Positions 1 through 7,106 of a stretch of DNA of 18,303 bases are shown in pieces (position 1 is the first letter of the stretch; the number at the start of each line of letters is the position of its first letter). The position numbers and the translations under genes were made by a program. Where the stretch lies: positions 1 through 18,303 of the forward strand of contig CAZAYB010000033.1 of the NCBI GenBank assembly GCA_964489215.1. Direction: 5' to 3'. The notes below the pieces were generated by a model. It had not been told where the DNA came from. It worked only from the letters and a program-made list of their open reading frames with translations, and ran no database searches. Source of the DNA: CAZAYB01 sp964489215. GTDB taxonomy: Bacteria; Planctomycetota; Phycisphaerae; Sedimentisphaerales; Anaerohalosphaeraceae.

Positions 1-324
1 ACATAAAATTGCAACAAGTCTTGTGATGAGTACTGTTATCTGTGCGGGGTATATCCAGCTCCACAGCGGGTGGTGGTCAAAAGCGAAGGAAGCTATTTTG
101 TTTGCGGCAAAGATGATTACAGGAAAGCCTCCCGGTCGTTTATTGAGTACCTGTTGTAAGTTTTCGCCGACTTTTGCGGCATGGGAAATGTATAATATGC
201 CATCTTTTGAAATAATGACGGTTGAGGCTATCAGAAAGACCCCGATAATCAGAGCAAGTGCTTCGAGAATCAGTATGTTTCTGAAGTCGGCAAATTTTCG
301 GGTTTTTTTTTGTGTTTCCTTCAT
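1..324 (-). CDS. Partial membrane protein, GT39/ArnT-like glycosyltransferase N-terminus
   Basis: The reading frame is open on the minus strand from an ATG at 324 to the left edge, giving the first 108 residues of a longer protein. A basic N-terminus (MKETQKKTRK) is followed by one clear membrane segment at about residues 17-38, then a DGILYISHA stretch and an RPGGFPVI stretch. An acidic residue soon after the first helix, followed by a PG-containing loop, is the usual beginning of lipid-linked-sugar-dependent glycosyltransferases of the PMT/GT39/GT83 type; I infer that class from the pattern only. It lies 156 nt downstream of the O-antigen ligase stop on the same strand, which fits a surface-glycan role. 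No clear Shine-Dalgarno is seen before the ATG. The frame stays open back to the ligase stop codon but offers no ATG, GTG or TTG there. Another multi-pass membrane protein is possible. Confidence 0.6.
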   Translation of the reverse strand, partial: MKETQKKTRKFADFRNILILEALALIIGVFLIASTVIISKDGILYISHAAKVGENLQQVLNKRPGGFPVIIFAANKIASFAFDHHPLWSWIYPAQITVLITRLVAILC

Positions 325-480
325 AGCGGTTCGTGCATTTTTTTGTCTGAATCTGACCTTTAAAGCTGTGTCTATTTTTTCGTCTTTAATTGATTGTGCA
401 TTACAATTTTTTTCAGCAGGGGGTATTTTACAGTCGGTGAGTGTTTTTGTTAAACTAAAATTTTTGCTTTCGGTGCAAAA

Positions 481-2799
481 TCAATTATCAGAGCTGTCCT
501 TTAGGTTTTCAATACGTGATTTAGCGTATTTGTAGTTTCCGTTTCCGAGTCTTGAGACTAATTTACGTTCAGGGTACATTTTTTTGAACTGTTTTCTGTA
601 TTCGTCCTCTATATCAACGGCAAGCTGGTAATGTCTTACGGCATCAGCAGGTCTTAGTAGGTCTTCAGCGATTTTTGCGAGGTTCAAGTGCATTTTTGCA
701 GAGCCAGGGTATCTTTTCAGTGCTTTTATCTGTGAATCCCATGCGTTTTTGAGATGAATTCTGAAATTCATGTCAGATGAATCTGTGCTGAGGCGGTAAA
801 GTTCCATGTTGATTTCGGTGAGTAGCCTGTATGGTTTGAAGCCGGCAGGGTTTCTAAATGCAGCTGAGAGTGTGTTACTTTTAGCGTCCATTAGCAGGTG
901 AGGATAATTTGCTTTGTTTTTTTTCAGTTTCTGGTATTCGGATAATTTCATATTTGCAAGGAGCATTGTCGGTTTTGGGTCTAATTTATCAGCCTTTGCA
1001 GCGGCTTTTAGGTATTGCTGAGATTTTGAATGAGAGTTAAATGACATCTGTATGTATCTGCCGGCGGTAAGTACGGGCAGGAGTGAATAGATGAAAAAAG
1101 CTGCTGAAAGAATTGCTATTGCTGAGAGAATAAAAGCGCGGGCAGGCGGAGCGAGGTTTAATGTTTTCTTTGCGTGGTTATGGTTTGGTAAGTCGACAGC
1201 GATGAGAATTGCGATAAGTGTCCAGAAAAGAGTGTAGTTTGCAGGTTCGAAAATCGCATAATCGATGAGGTTGTGAATCATTACCGCCGAAAGGCCCAGT
1301 ACCAGAACAATCTGTGTAATTCTATTGAAAGAGAACTGCTGTTGGTTAGTCTGGTTTTGAGTTTTGCAATATGGGCTTGTTTTTACGAGGATGTAAAACG
1401 GCAGAAAGAAAGTTATTGCAGGGTATAAGAAAAGGATAATGTATACTGAAAGTGAAACTGCAAAGTTGTCTGACCATTCGGGAGCAATGAATAACGGTCT
1501 GATGAAGAGCATTGCAAGTAAGGTAATCAGGAGAATATTCCAGCTTTGTTTTTGAAAGTGAGTATTTTGCCGATCAGTGTTTATGGTGAAGTATGAATTA
1601 TTGAATGACGATCTATAAAACGTAAGGGCAATAGCGGCGAGGAACGCGATCAGAGCGAACGGGCCAGTCTGTGTCAGCAGTGAGAGTATGAAGTTGTGGG
1701 GGTCGGTAATAGTTTCGGGGGCCTGTGGTATCTTGTAATGGGTGTAGTATTCATCGAAGTTGGCAGGGCCTACGCCGAATGGGTGGTCTGCGAACATTTT
1801 CAAGGCAGATTTCCAGTACTGGTGCCTTACGAGCATGGAGTTTCCGCCGGGCAATGTATCGTTTTTGACTGCGTAAATTGATACAACAGAGACGGCGAAC
1901 AGCAAAGCGATTATTATCAGCAGTGCAATTATTTTTTTGTGTTTTGCGATAAGGCTTCTGGCGGGTAATGCGATTAGAAATGCAATAACAGCTATTATCA
2001 GTGCCAGTGCTGCGCCTTTGCTGTGAGCAAGTGCTAAGCCTGTAAGTATGATCAATGCAGCGGCGGTTACAGTGATGAGTCCGATTCTGTTTTTTACTGC
2101 AGGTGCTGCGAGTGGGGATCTTGTCAGGGCCAGTACCGCGGCGGCGGTAAGTGTGAGAATTGCAAATGTTCCTGCGGAGTTTCCAGTTGTGAAAAATGCC
2201 CTGATATCCCGAGAGTAAAGTCTGTGTTCATAGAGCATTTGCTCGAATGAGTTTTCTGTTATTCCGATTTGCTGAAGGTGCTCAGCAGGGTTTTGTTCGT
2301 AGGCCTGTATTATATCGGTATTATGTGAACGGTATTGCTGGATACATTGGAAGGAGGCGGTTATGCCAAGTGATACAATCAGAATGAGTAATATTTTGAT
2401 TCTAAAGGGGTTCAATATCTGTACGAGTATCAGAGCCATGAGGGGGGCACAGATAAGGGTTACGGATTCTGATATGGCGGCTCTTTTATCTGAAGCGAGC
2501 TGTACAGCGATGAACAGGGCTATGGTGAATATAATAAGGGCAGGTTCTAAGAAAGTGAATTTCCAATGGGTGTTTTTTTTTGCAAATGTTTTTGTTAGCC
2601 ACAGCAAAGCTGAGAAAAGCAGAGCACAGGTTAGCAGAAGCGACATTGCCTGGTTTGTGAGGGCCTGGAAGGGGTTTAGTGTAGATATGTGGACAGTTTC
2701 GGTGTGTGTTGCGCGAATGACGAGTACAGAACAAAAAATGATGAAGATGAAGCTTTGGAGATATTGGGATAAAGGTTTTTTTTGATTATTTTTTTGCAT
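481..2799 (-). CDS. O-antigen ligase/polymerase (Wzy/WaaL-like) membrane protein with C-terminal repeat domain
   Basis: The product is 772 residues with about a dozen hydrophobic segments, a large loop in the middle and a soluble C-terminal tail from about residue 580. The Wzy_C (PF04932) hallmarks are present: SKGAALAL near 260, HPFGVGPANFDEY at about 339-351 and DPHNFILSLLTQTG at about 366-379. Proteins of this family join or polymerise lipid-linked glycans at the periplasmic face of the inner membrane. The tail is helical with TPR-like units (for example AKMHLNLAKIAEDL near 701), a common extension in large bacterial members. The ATG at 2799 is preferred over an upstream in-frame TTG at 2838 because a TATAAT box sits 6 nt before the ATG and would overlap coding sequence if the TTG were used. 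No Shine-Dalgarno is visible. It follows xthA and precedes a GT39-like gene. Whether it is a ligase or a polymerase cannot be told from sequence. Confidence 0.85.
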   Translation of the reverse strand: MQKNNQKKPLSQYLQSFIFIIFCSVLVIRATHTETVHISTLNPFQALTNQAMSLLLTCALLFSALLWLTKTFAKKNTHWKFTFLEPALIIFTIALFIAVQLASDKRAAISESVTLICAPLMALILVQILNPFRIKILLILIVSLGITASFQCIQQYRSHNTDIIQAYEQNPAEHLQQIGITENSFEQMLYEHRLYSRDIRAFFTTGNSAGTFAILTLTAAAVLALTRSPLAAPAVKNRIGLITVTAAALIILTGLALAHSKGAALALIIAVIAFLIALPARSLIAKHKKIIALLIIIALLFAVSVVSIYAVKNDTLPGGNSMLVRHQYWKSALKMFADHPFGVGPANFDEYYTHYKIPQAPETITDPHNFILSLLTQTGPFALIAFLAAIALTFYRSSFNNSYFTINTDRQNTHFQKQSWNILLITLLAMLFIRPLFIAPEWSDNFAVSLSVYIILFLYPAITFFLPFYILVKTSPYCKTQNQTNQQQFSFNRITQIVLVLGLSAVMIHNLIDYAIFEPANYTLFWTLIAILIAVDLPNHNHAKKTLNLAPPARAFILSAIAILSAAFFIYSLLPVLTAGRYIQMSFNSHSKSQQYLKAAAKADKLDPKPTMLLANMKLSEYQKLKKNKANYPHLLMDAKSNTLSAAFRNPAGFKPYRLLTEINMELYRLSTDSSDMNFRIHLKNAWDSQIKALKRYPGSAKMHLNLAKIAEDLLRPADAVRHYQLAVDIEDEYRKQFKKMYPERKLVSRLGNGNYKYAKSRIENLKDSSDN

Positions 2800-2833
2800 G
2801 TGGGGATTATACAGTAAAAGCGGTTGAGGACAA
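2799..2833 (-). promoter_or_regulatory. Putative leaderless promoter of the O-antigen ligase gene
   Basis: On the minus strand a perfect TATAAT (2806-2811) lies 16 nt downstream of TTGTCC (2828-2833). Only 6 nt separate the -10 box from the ATG at 2799, so transcription would start at or next to the initiation codon. No Shine-Dalgarno is present, which agrees with leaderless translation. The -35 matches the consensus only partly. Confidence 0.4.
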
Positions 2834-2891
2834 AGCAAAAAGGAGCGTGAACTAAGAGGCAGTGATATAATTTTTCGTGTAATTTTTTGTA

Positions 2892-3665
2892 TCAGGTATT
2901 GAAATCGAATTCGGCGGCGAGAAATGTGTGGTCGCTGGGCTTTTGCTTTTGTCGGGGTTCTTTGTCAATCCAGCATTTTTTGCAATTTTCTGCGGCGTTT
3001 TCGGTGGCCATGATGTAATCTATTCTCCAGCCTTTGTTCCTTTTGAAGGAGTTTAATCTGTAATCCCAGAAGGTGTACTGGTCAGGTTTTTCGTTGAATT
3101 TTCTGAAAAGGTCAATGAATCCGAGTGAGGCGACGTTCTCAAAGGCGTCCTGGGCGGGCTTGCAGTAGCAGACATGGCCCCAGAGTTTTTCCGGGTCGTG
3201 AACGTCTCGATGGTCTCTTGCGACGTTGAAATCTCCGGTCCATATTATTTTTTCGTTCATTTTGAAGTTTTTTACGAAGTGCTGTTTCAAAGCGGCGAAC
3301 CATTTTATTTTGTATTGAAACTTCTCGGAGGCTACTTCGTAGCCCTGTGGTATGTATGTGTTTACGACTTTGAAGTTTTCAAATTCGGCTGATATGAATC
3401 TGGCTTCGTTGTTGAAATTGCAGTCGAATCCGAAATCGATATTTTCCGGTTTTTTTTTGCTGATAATAGCGACGCCATTATAGCTTTTCTGTCCTTTGAA
3501 GGCAATGGAGTATCCGGTTTCCAGTAATTTTTCGGCTGGGAAGTCTTTGTCCTGAGCTTTTGTTTCCTGAATGCAGAGTATGTCCGGCTGATTTTTTTCG
3601 AGCCAATCTATAATTATTTGAAGTCTTGATCTTATTGAATTTGCGTTGAATGTGGCGATAATCAT
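2892..3665 (-). CDS. xthA: Exodeoxyribonuclease III (AP endonuclease, EEP family)
   Basis: The 257-residue protein has the size and all the landmarks of the Mg-dependent endonuclease/exonuclease/phosphatase fold. Visible motifs are N7 in TFNANS, QETK with E34 and K36, NTYIPQG with Y104, GDFN with D145 and N147, GWRIDY with D216, and the terminal SDH with D245 and H246. These correspond to the metal-binding and catalytic residues of E. coli ExoIII. The enzyme cuts DNA at abasic sites and removes 3' blocks in base-excision repair in the cytoplasm. The ATG at 3665 comes 1 nt after the stop of the upstream glycosyltransferase, so the two are very likely co-transcribed and perhaps translationally coupled. 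That neighbourhood is functionally unexpected for a repair enzyme. Confidence 0.95.
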   Translation of the reverse strand: MIIATFNANSIRSRLQIIIDWLEKNQPDILCIQETKAQDKDFPAEKLLETGYSIAFKGQKSYNGVAIISKKKPENIDFGFDCNFNNEARFISAEFENFKVVNTYIPQGYEVASEKFQYKIKWFAALKQHFVKNFKMNEKIIWTGDFNVARDHRDVHDPEKLWGHVCYCKPAQDAFENVASLGFIDLFRKFNEKPDQYTFWDYRLNSFKRNKGWRIDYIMATENAAENCKKCWIDKEPRQKQKPSDHTFLAAEFDFNT

Positions 3666-3666
3666 T

Positions 3667-6015
3667 TTATATGAGTTTTTCGAGCAGGTTTTCGTCTGAG
3701 AGCCTTTGGGGCATGGATTCTGATATTTTTCTAAGCTCTTTACTGATTAGCTTTGCGGTTTCGGATCTGTTTGCTGAGTTTGTGAAGTTGAAGCTTTCCA
3801 CGATGGCCAGCAGGCTAAGGAGGAAGCTTATGAGTGATTCTGCACCCTGGTTTAAGTTCATTTTTTTCTGCTCAAGTCCATCGAAGCAGCCCTGGGAGCG
3901 GAAGTCGTATACGGGTGTGTGTAGGTCATTGTCACCGAGGAACCAGTCGAAAGTTTTTTTCTGCAGCTTCAGGAAGCGGTTTTCTCCGGTCAGGTCATAG
4001 GCGGCTTTTAACATCATAATAGTTGAAGCTGCCTCAAGTGGCTGCTGATCATATCTTGCTCTTTTTCCGTTTTTTTTGTACCATCCATGGCATCCTACCG
4101 GACTGAAATGTCCATCTATGAAAGTTGCGTCTATCAGGAAATTTGCAGACTCAAGTGCGATTTCCTTAAATTGTTCCTGGTCGTTCATCTGTGCGGCAAT
4201 GAAGAGTGCGTGGGGGAGTACGGCGTTGTCGTATGTAATTGTATCCTCGAACCAGTGCCAGTTATCATCGGAGCTTAGCAGGTACATATCCTTTATTTTG
4301 AGAGCGGCTTGTATGAGTGCTCTTTTCATATCGCTTGCTCCTGCGAACTGGCTCAGGTAGTCCCAAATGCCAAATACGGCATATGCTTTGCCTCTTAAAG
4401 AGAGGTTTGGCAGGTGTTTGATACAGTTATCGAAACAATCCTTTAGAACAGGTATGTATCCAGGTGACGGGGGTGAAGCTATTACTGCACCGAGAGCCCA
4501 GATTGTTCTTCCAAGTGCGTCGTGAAGGGGTTCTCCTTTTAGCCATTGCCGATCGTAAGTCATAAAGTTATGAACCGTTCCGTCCTCTTTAATTGCGTGA
4601 TATACAAATGAGAGGTAAGTGTTGAGCAGGTCGACGGCCTGGGGGTCACCGTACTGATTGTAGTATTTGAGCATTGCAATTACAGCTCTTGCGTTGTCGT
4701 CAGTGCAGTAACCATGGTTTCTGTCGGGGAGTATAAATTTTCCGTGCTGAAACAGTCCCACGTTGTCTGTCATTCTTTTGAGGTGCTCCATCGGCGGTTC
4801 GGGCAGCTGCATAAGATCTGAGCTGTCCTTTTTTGAGGCGTAGGCGGCTGAAGACTTTTTTACCTGTATTTGATCGGCGGTCATGATTTTCCAGTATTGT
4901 TCACCGACGACCGGCCAGGTCATGTGTCTTCCGTAATCGTAAGCTTTTCTGCGCATTGAATAGAAGAGCGGTTCGCTTGCGATTATTTCATTTACGGCCT
5001 TTGCCATTGCAACAGGGTCTTTGAATGGTACGAGCTTTCCTCTTTCATCGTCGAGCAGTTCCTGAGCGGCCCAGTATGGAGTTGAGATAACTGCTTTTCC
5101 GGCTCCGACGGCGAATGCGAGAGTTCCGCTTGTCAGCTGAGCCTGGTTTTCATAGGGAGTTACGTAGAGGTCAGCGGCACAGAGGAAATTGTGGAGTTCC
5201 TTGTCCTGAACGAATCTGTTGTGGAATATTACGTTGTTTTGCAGTCCGAGCAGTTTTACTTTGCGGTTTAGTGAGAACCTGTATTGTTCACCGTTGTGTC
5301 TTAATACTCCCGGGTGTGTTGTTCCGAGTATGATGTAGAGTACTGAAGGGTCCTTTTTAACTATTTCCGGCAGGGCCTCGAGCATTGTTTCGATGCCTTT
5401 GTTTGGGCTTAAGAGGCCAAATGTGAGTATTGTTCTTCTTGCGTCCATACCGAATTTGTGTTTGTAATAGCTGCTGTCAACGAAAGGCAGATCCGGTATT
5501 CCGTGAGGTATCAGGATCATTTTGCTTTGGGGGATATCGTAGATATCCCTTAGCATTGGTATTCCGCGTTTGTTCATTACGACGACTTTATCGCTTGCTG
5601 AGCAGAGGTCAATTGTAGCTTGTCTGTAGTCCTGGTCGGGGTCTTCGAGGACGGTGTGCATAGTTGAAATAACGGGTACGTTTATTTTGTCGAGCAGCAG
5701 GTTAAGATATGATCCAGCCTGGCCACCGAAGAGTCCGTATTCGTGCTGTACACATACCAGGTCTACATGACTGAAGTTGATATAGTCTGCGGCGCAGATG
5801 TAGTCGTTTTTGACCTGTCTTCTCACCTCGAATTTTACGGGGTCTGCAAAGGAGTTGTCCTGGTTGTCATGGACGGCGACGACGAGAGGTTCGAAGTTAT
5901 CGCCAGCTGCGAGTGATATATTTGAAATGAGGTCTGAAGTAAATGTCGCTATTCCGCATTTGGTAGGCAGATATGAAGAAACAAATGCGACCTTTCTTAA
6001 TGACCTCTTTGCCAT
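3667..6015 (-). CDS. GT4-family glycosyltransferase fused to a C-terminal (alpha/alpha)-toroid-like domain
   Basis: The product is 782 residues in two parts. Residues 1-380 are a GT-B fold glycosyltransferase of family 4: an N-terminal SSYLPTKCGIATF loop at 13-25, HEYGLFGGQAGSYL near 91, a nucleotide-sugar-domain motif GLLSPNKGIETMLEA at 200-214, and PYENQAQLTSGT at 287-298 in place of the usual E-x7-E segment. Residues about 400-782 form a second, helix-rich region with GYCTDDNARAV at 435-445 and a late NLNQGAES motif, resembling the six-hairpin toroids of glycosidases and epimerases. From memory, such fusions occur in glycan clusters of several phyla, sometimes beside mannoside phosphorylases; the sugar is unknown here. 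The start is the ATG at 6015 rather than a TTG at 6021 because GGAAGGA lies 9 nt upstream of the ATG. It heads the minus-strand glycan block, 1 nt before xthA. Likely cytoplasmic. Confidence 0.85.
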   Translation of the reverse strand: MAKRSLRKVAFVSSYLPTKCGIATFTSDLISNISLAAGDNFEPLVVAVHDNQDNSFADPVKFEVRRQVKNDYICAADYINFSHVDLVCVQHEYGLFGGQAGSYLNLLLDKINVPVISTMHTVLEDPDQDYRQATIDLCSASDKVVVMNKRGIPMLRDIYDIPQSKMILIPHGIPDLPFVDSSYYKHKFGMDARRTILTFGLLSPNKGIETMLEALPEIVKKDPSVLYIILGTTHPGVLRHNGEQYRFSLNRKVKLLGLQNNVIFHNRFVQDKELHNFLCAADLYVTPYENQAQLTSGTLAFAVGAGKAVISTPYWAAQELLDDERGKLVPFKDPVAMAKAVNEIIASEPLFYSMRRKAYDYGRHMTWPVVGEQYWKIMTADQIQVKKSSAAYASKKDSSDLMQLPEPPMEHLKRMTDNVGLFQHGKFILPDRNHGYCTDDNARAVIAMLKYYNQYGDPQAVDLLNTYLSFVYHAIKEDGTVHNFMTYDRQWLKGEPLHDALGRTIWALGAVIASPPSPGYIPVLKDCFDNCIKHLPNLSLRGKAYAVFGIWDYLSQFAGASDMKRALIQAALKIKDMYLLSSDDNWHWFEDTITYDNAVLPHALFIAAQMNDQEQFKEIALESANFLIDATFIDGHFSPVGCHGWYKKNGKRARYDQQPLEAASTIMMLKAAYDLTGENRFLKLQKKTFDWFLGDNDLHTPVYDFRSQGCFDGLEQKKMNLNQGAESLISFLLSLLAIVESFNFTNSANRSETAKLISKELRKISESMPQRLSDENLLEKLI

Positions 6016-6055
6016 TTTCAACGATCCTTCCAGTGAAAAGCTGTTTCATTGAAAC

Positions 6056-6061
6056 ATTATA
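6056..6061 (-). promoter_or_regulatory. Putative -10 box of the glycosyltransferase-xthA operon
   Basis: A perfect TATAAT on the minus strand lies 40 nt upstream of the ATG at 6015 and would give a leader of about 33 nt that contains the GGAAGGA ribosome-binding site. No convincing -35 box is seen 16-18 nt further upstream, so this is a partial match only. Confidence 0.35.
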
Positions 6062-6290
6062 CAGCTGTTTTACCGTTTATATTTTCGATAATAAGAATTA
6101 ACGAAATTGGGCATAACTTTTCAGCGTTTTTAATAACAGGCAGTCCATAAACCATTTGCAAATATGCAATCAGACCTACAAGGCAGATTTTTACAGGTTT
6201 CAGGACAGATTCCATTTTAACTTTTATCGGGTCAGAGTCAAGCATTATATCAAAAAAAGAGTTTTTAGATTCATTTAGGTATACAATCAG
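6062..6290. other. Intergenic stretch without a supported gene
   Basis: This is the first part of the 610-nt gap between divergent operons. A 62-codon minus-strand frame (6057-6245) crosses it but has no ribosome-binding site and no recognisable content. Nothing else with a clear signal was seen in it. The next parts of the gap carry a possible promoter (6291-6318), a structured element (6348-6464) and the rrf2 control region (6552-6595). Confidence 0.5.
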
Positions 6291-6318
6291 TTAACTGGGA
6301 TAACGTGCGTTTTATAAG
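6291..6318 (+). promoter_or_regulatory. Possible promoter in front of the structured element
   Basis: TTAACT (6291-6296), a 16-nt spacer and TATAAG (6313-6318) match the housekeeping consensus at 4 of 6 and 5 of 6 positions. A start about 7 nt downstream, near 6325, would place the 6348-6464 fold close to the 5' end of a short plus-strand transcript. No gene begins nearby, so if the promoter works it would serve a small RNA. Confidence 0.3.
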
Positions 6319-6347
6319 GGGTACAATCTTTGCTTCTGGTCTGGATG

Positions 6348-6464
6348 ATATTTGGGCACCGGCTTTTTTGCTCCTGACACATCGCCTCGTCGCCAACCCC
6401 GCATTTGGGTGATGGTCGAGGCCAAAAACGACTTAATTAAAAGGACTTACGGGCCCAAAGATAT
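6348..6464 (+). ncRNA. Candidate structured RNA or fold-back element (strand uncertain)
   Basis: The two ends pair: ATAT-TTGGGC-a-CCG (6348-6361) with CGG-GCCCAA-ag-ATAT (6450-6464), giving 13 pairs with two small bulges. Inside, after a large internal loop, a second stem is formed by GCCTCG (6384-6389), GCCA (6392-6395) and ACCC (6396-6399) against GGGT (6407-6410), TGGT (6413-6416) and CGAGGC (6417-6422), closed by a 7-nt loop. A closing stem, an open middle and a long apical arm are the layout of 6S RNA, although this one is short and I do not recognise its sequence. A 7-bp direct repeat GATATTT (6347-6353 and 6460-6466) flanks it, so a small transposon-derived inverted-repeat element is an alternative. 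It does not match the riboswitch classes, tmRNA, 5S or SRP RNA motifs I know. Confidence 0.4.
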
Positions 6465-6551
6465 TTTGAAGCTGAAATAATTTAATTAACACCGACGGCT
6501 AAGATGCTTAATGTAATATAGTTATGAAAATATGGGTGCATTGCTGTCATA

Positions 6552-6595
6552 AATCATTTTATGGTATTGACATAAGGTCAAATGATTATATATTA
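6552..6595 (+). promoter_or_regulatory. Promoter and probable operator of the rrf2-cys-nif operon
   Basis: A perfect -35 TTGACA (6567-6572) is followed, with 16-17 nt spacing, by a -10 box read as TATATT (6589-6594) or ATATTA (6590-6595). Two inverted repeats overlap it. The larger pairs AATCATTT (6552-6559) with AAATGATT (6580-6587); the smaller pairs TTGAC (6567-6571) with GTCAA (6577-6581) and covers the -35 box. A repressor bound here would block RNA polymerase. Autoregulation by the Rrf2 protein encoded next to it is the natural inference, as in iscR-type operons. The strong ribosome-binding site AGGAG (6614-6618) follows. Confidence 0.6.
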
Positions 6596-6625
6596 GTATT
6601 TTAGTAGGAAATCAGGAGATTAATT

Positions 6626-7072
6626 ATGAAATTGTCGACCAGAAGCAGGTATGGGCTAAGGGCTATTCTTGAGCTGGCCATTTATAAGGGCAAGGGGCCT
6701 TTACAGATAAGGGTTATCGCCAAAAGAAGCGGGATAAGCAACAAGTATCTTGAGCAGCTGATTACCCTTTTGAAATCTTCGGGTCTTGTAAACAGTGTTC
6801 GCGGCCCTAAAGGCGGTTATATACTTGCAAAAGATCCAAAAGATATTAAGGTAAGTGAGATTTTTACAACTCTTGAGGGTCCGCTTCTTTCAGTAAAGTG
6901 TATCGCGAACCCTCAGGAATGTGAGCGCGGGGACGAATGCGTTACCCGCAACCTATGGAGCAAGCTTGAATACGCGATTTATAATGTACTCGATTCGATG
7001 ACTTTACAGGATCTTGTCGACAGCAGTAATAATCCTGAAAGTCTTGATTGTCGGCAAGAAATTTCAGTATAA
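6626..7072 (+). CDS. Rrf2-family transcriptional regulator, IscR-like
   Basis: The 148-residue protein starts with the typical MKLSTRSRYGLRAILELA, followed by a winged helix-turn-helix with the recognition segment SGISNKYLEQL at about 35-45 and the wing VRGPKGGYILAK at 58-69. Three cysteines at 92, 99 and 105 lie where IscR binds its 2Fe-2S cluster (C92, C98, C104 in E. coli), with one extra residue between the first two. That pattern points to an Fe-S-sensing member rather than the cysteine-metabolism regulator CymR, which lacks them; sensing itself is inferred. It is the first gene of an operon with cysteine and Fe-S assembly genes, so it probably controls that operon and itself through the inverted repeats over its promoter. 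The ATG has AGGAG 7 nt upstream. The stop codon lies inside a short tandem duplication. Confidence 0.9.
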   Translation: MKLSTRSRYGLRAILELAIYKGKGPLQIRVIAKRSGISNKYLEQLITLLKSSGLVNSVRGPKGGYILAKDPKDIKVSEIFTTLEGPLLSVKCIANPQECERGDECVTRNLWSKLEYAIYNVLDSMTLQDLVDSSNNPESLDCRQEISV

Positions 7073-7090
7073 AGGAAAATTTCAGTATAA
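7059..7090 (+). repeat. 14-bp tandem duplication spanning the rrf2 stop codon
   Basis: AAATTTCAGTATAA occurs at 7059-7072 and again at 7077-7090, separated by AGGA, an 18-nt period. The first copy encodes the end and stop of the Rrf2 protein; the second lies in the leader of cysK. It looks like a recent slippage duplication that lengthened the rrf2-cysK gap. Confidence 0.8.
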
Positions 7091-7106
7091 GTAAAGGGGT
7101 TTGGAA

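Noticed and set aside
23..535. A 170-codon plus-strand frame at the left edge
   Set aside because: It lies antisense to the GT39-like gene and the end of the O-antigen ligase, has low-complexity FFC/SVF content and no family resemblance; the minus strand carries the real genes.
6057..6245. A 62-codon minus-strand frame upstream of the glycosyltransferase
   Set aside because: It has an ATG but no ribosome-binding site, no recognisable motif, and it overlaps the likely promoter of the glycosyltransferase operon. Mildly hydrophobic content is not enough to call a gene.
6340..6470. SRP RNA, tmRNA, 5S rRNA or a SAM/TPP/cobalamin riboswitch
   Set aside because: The signature motifs of each (for example the GGAAG-type SRP loop, the tmRNA acceptor end, riboswitch core sequences) are absent on both strands. 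The element also lies upstream of the rrf2 promoter, not in its leader.
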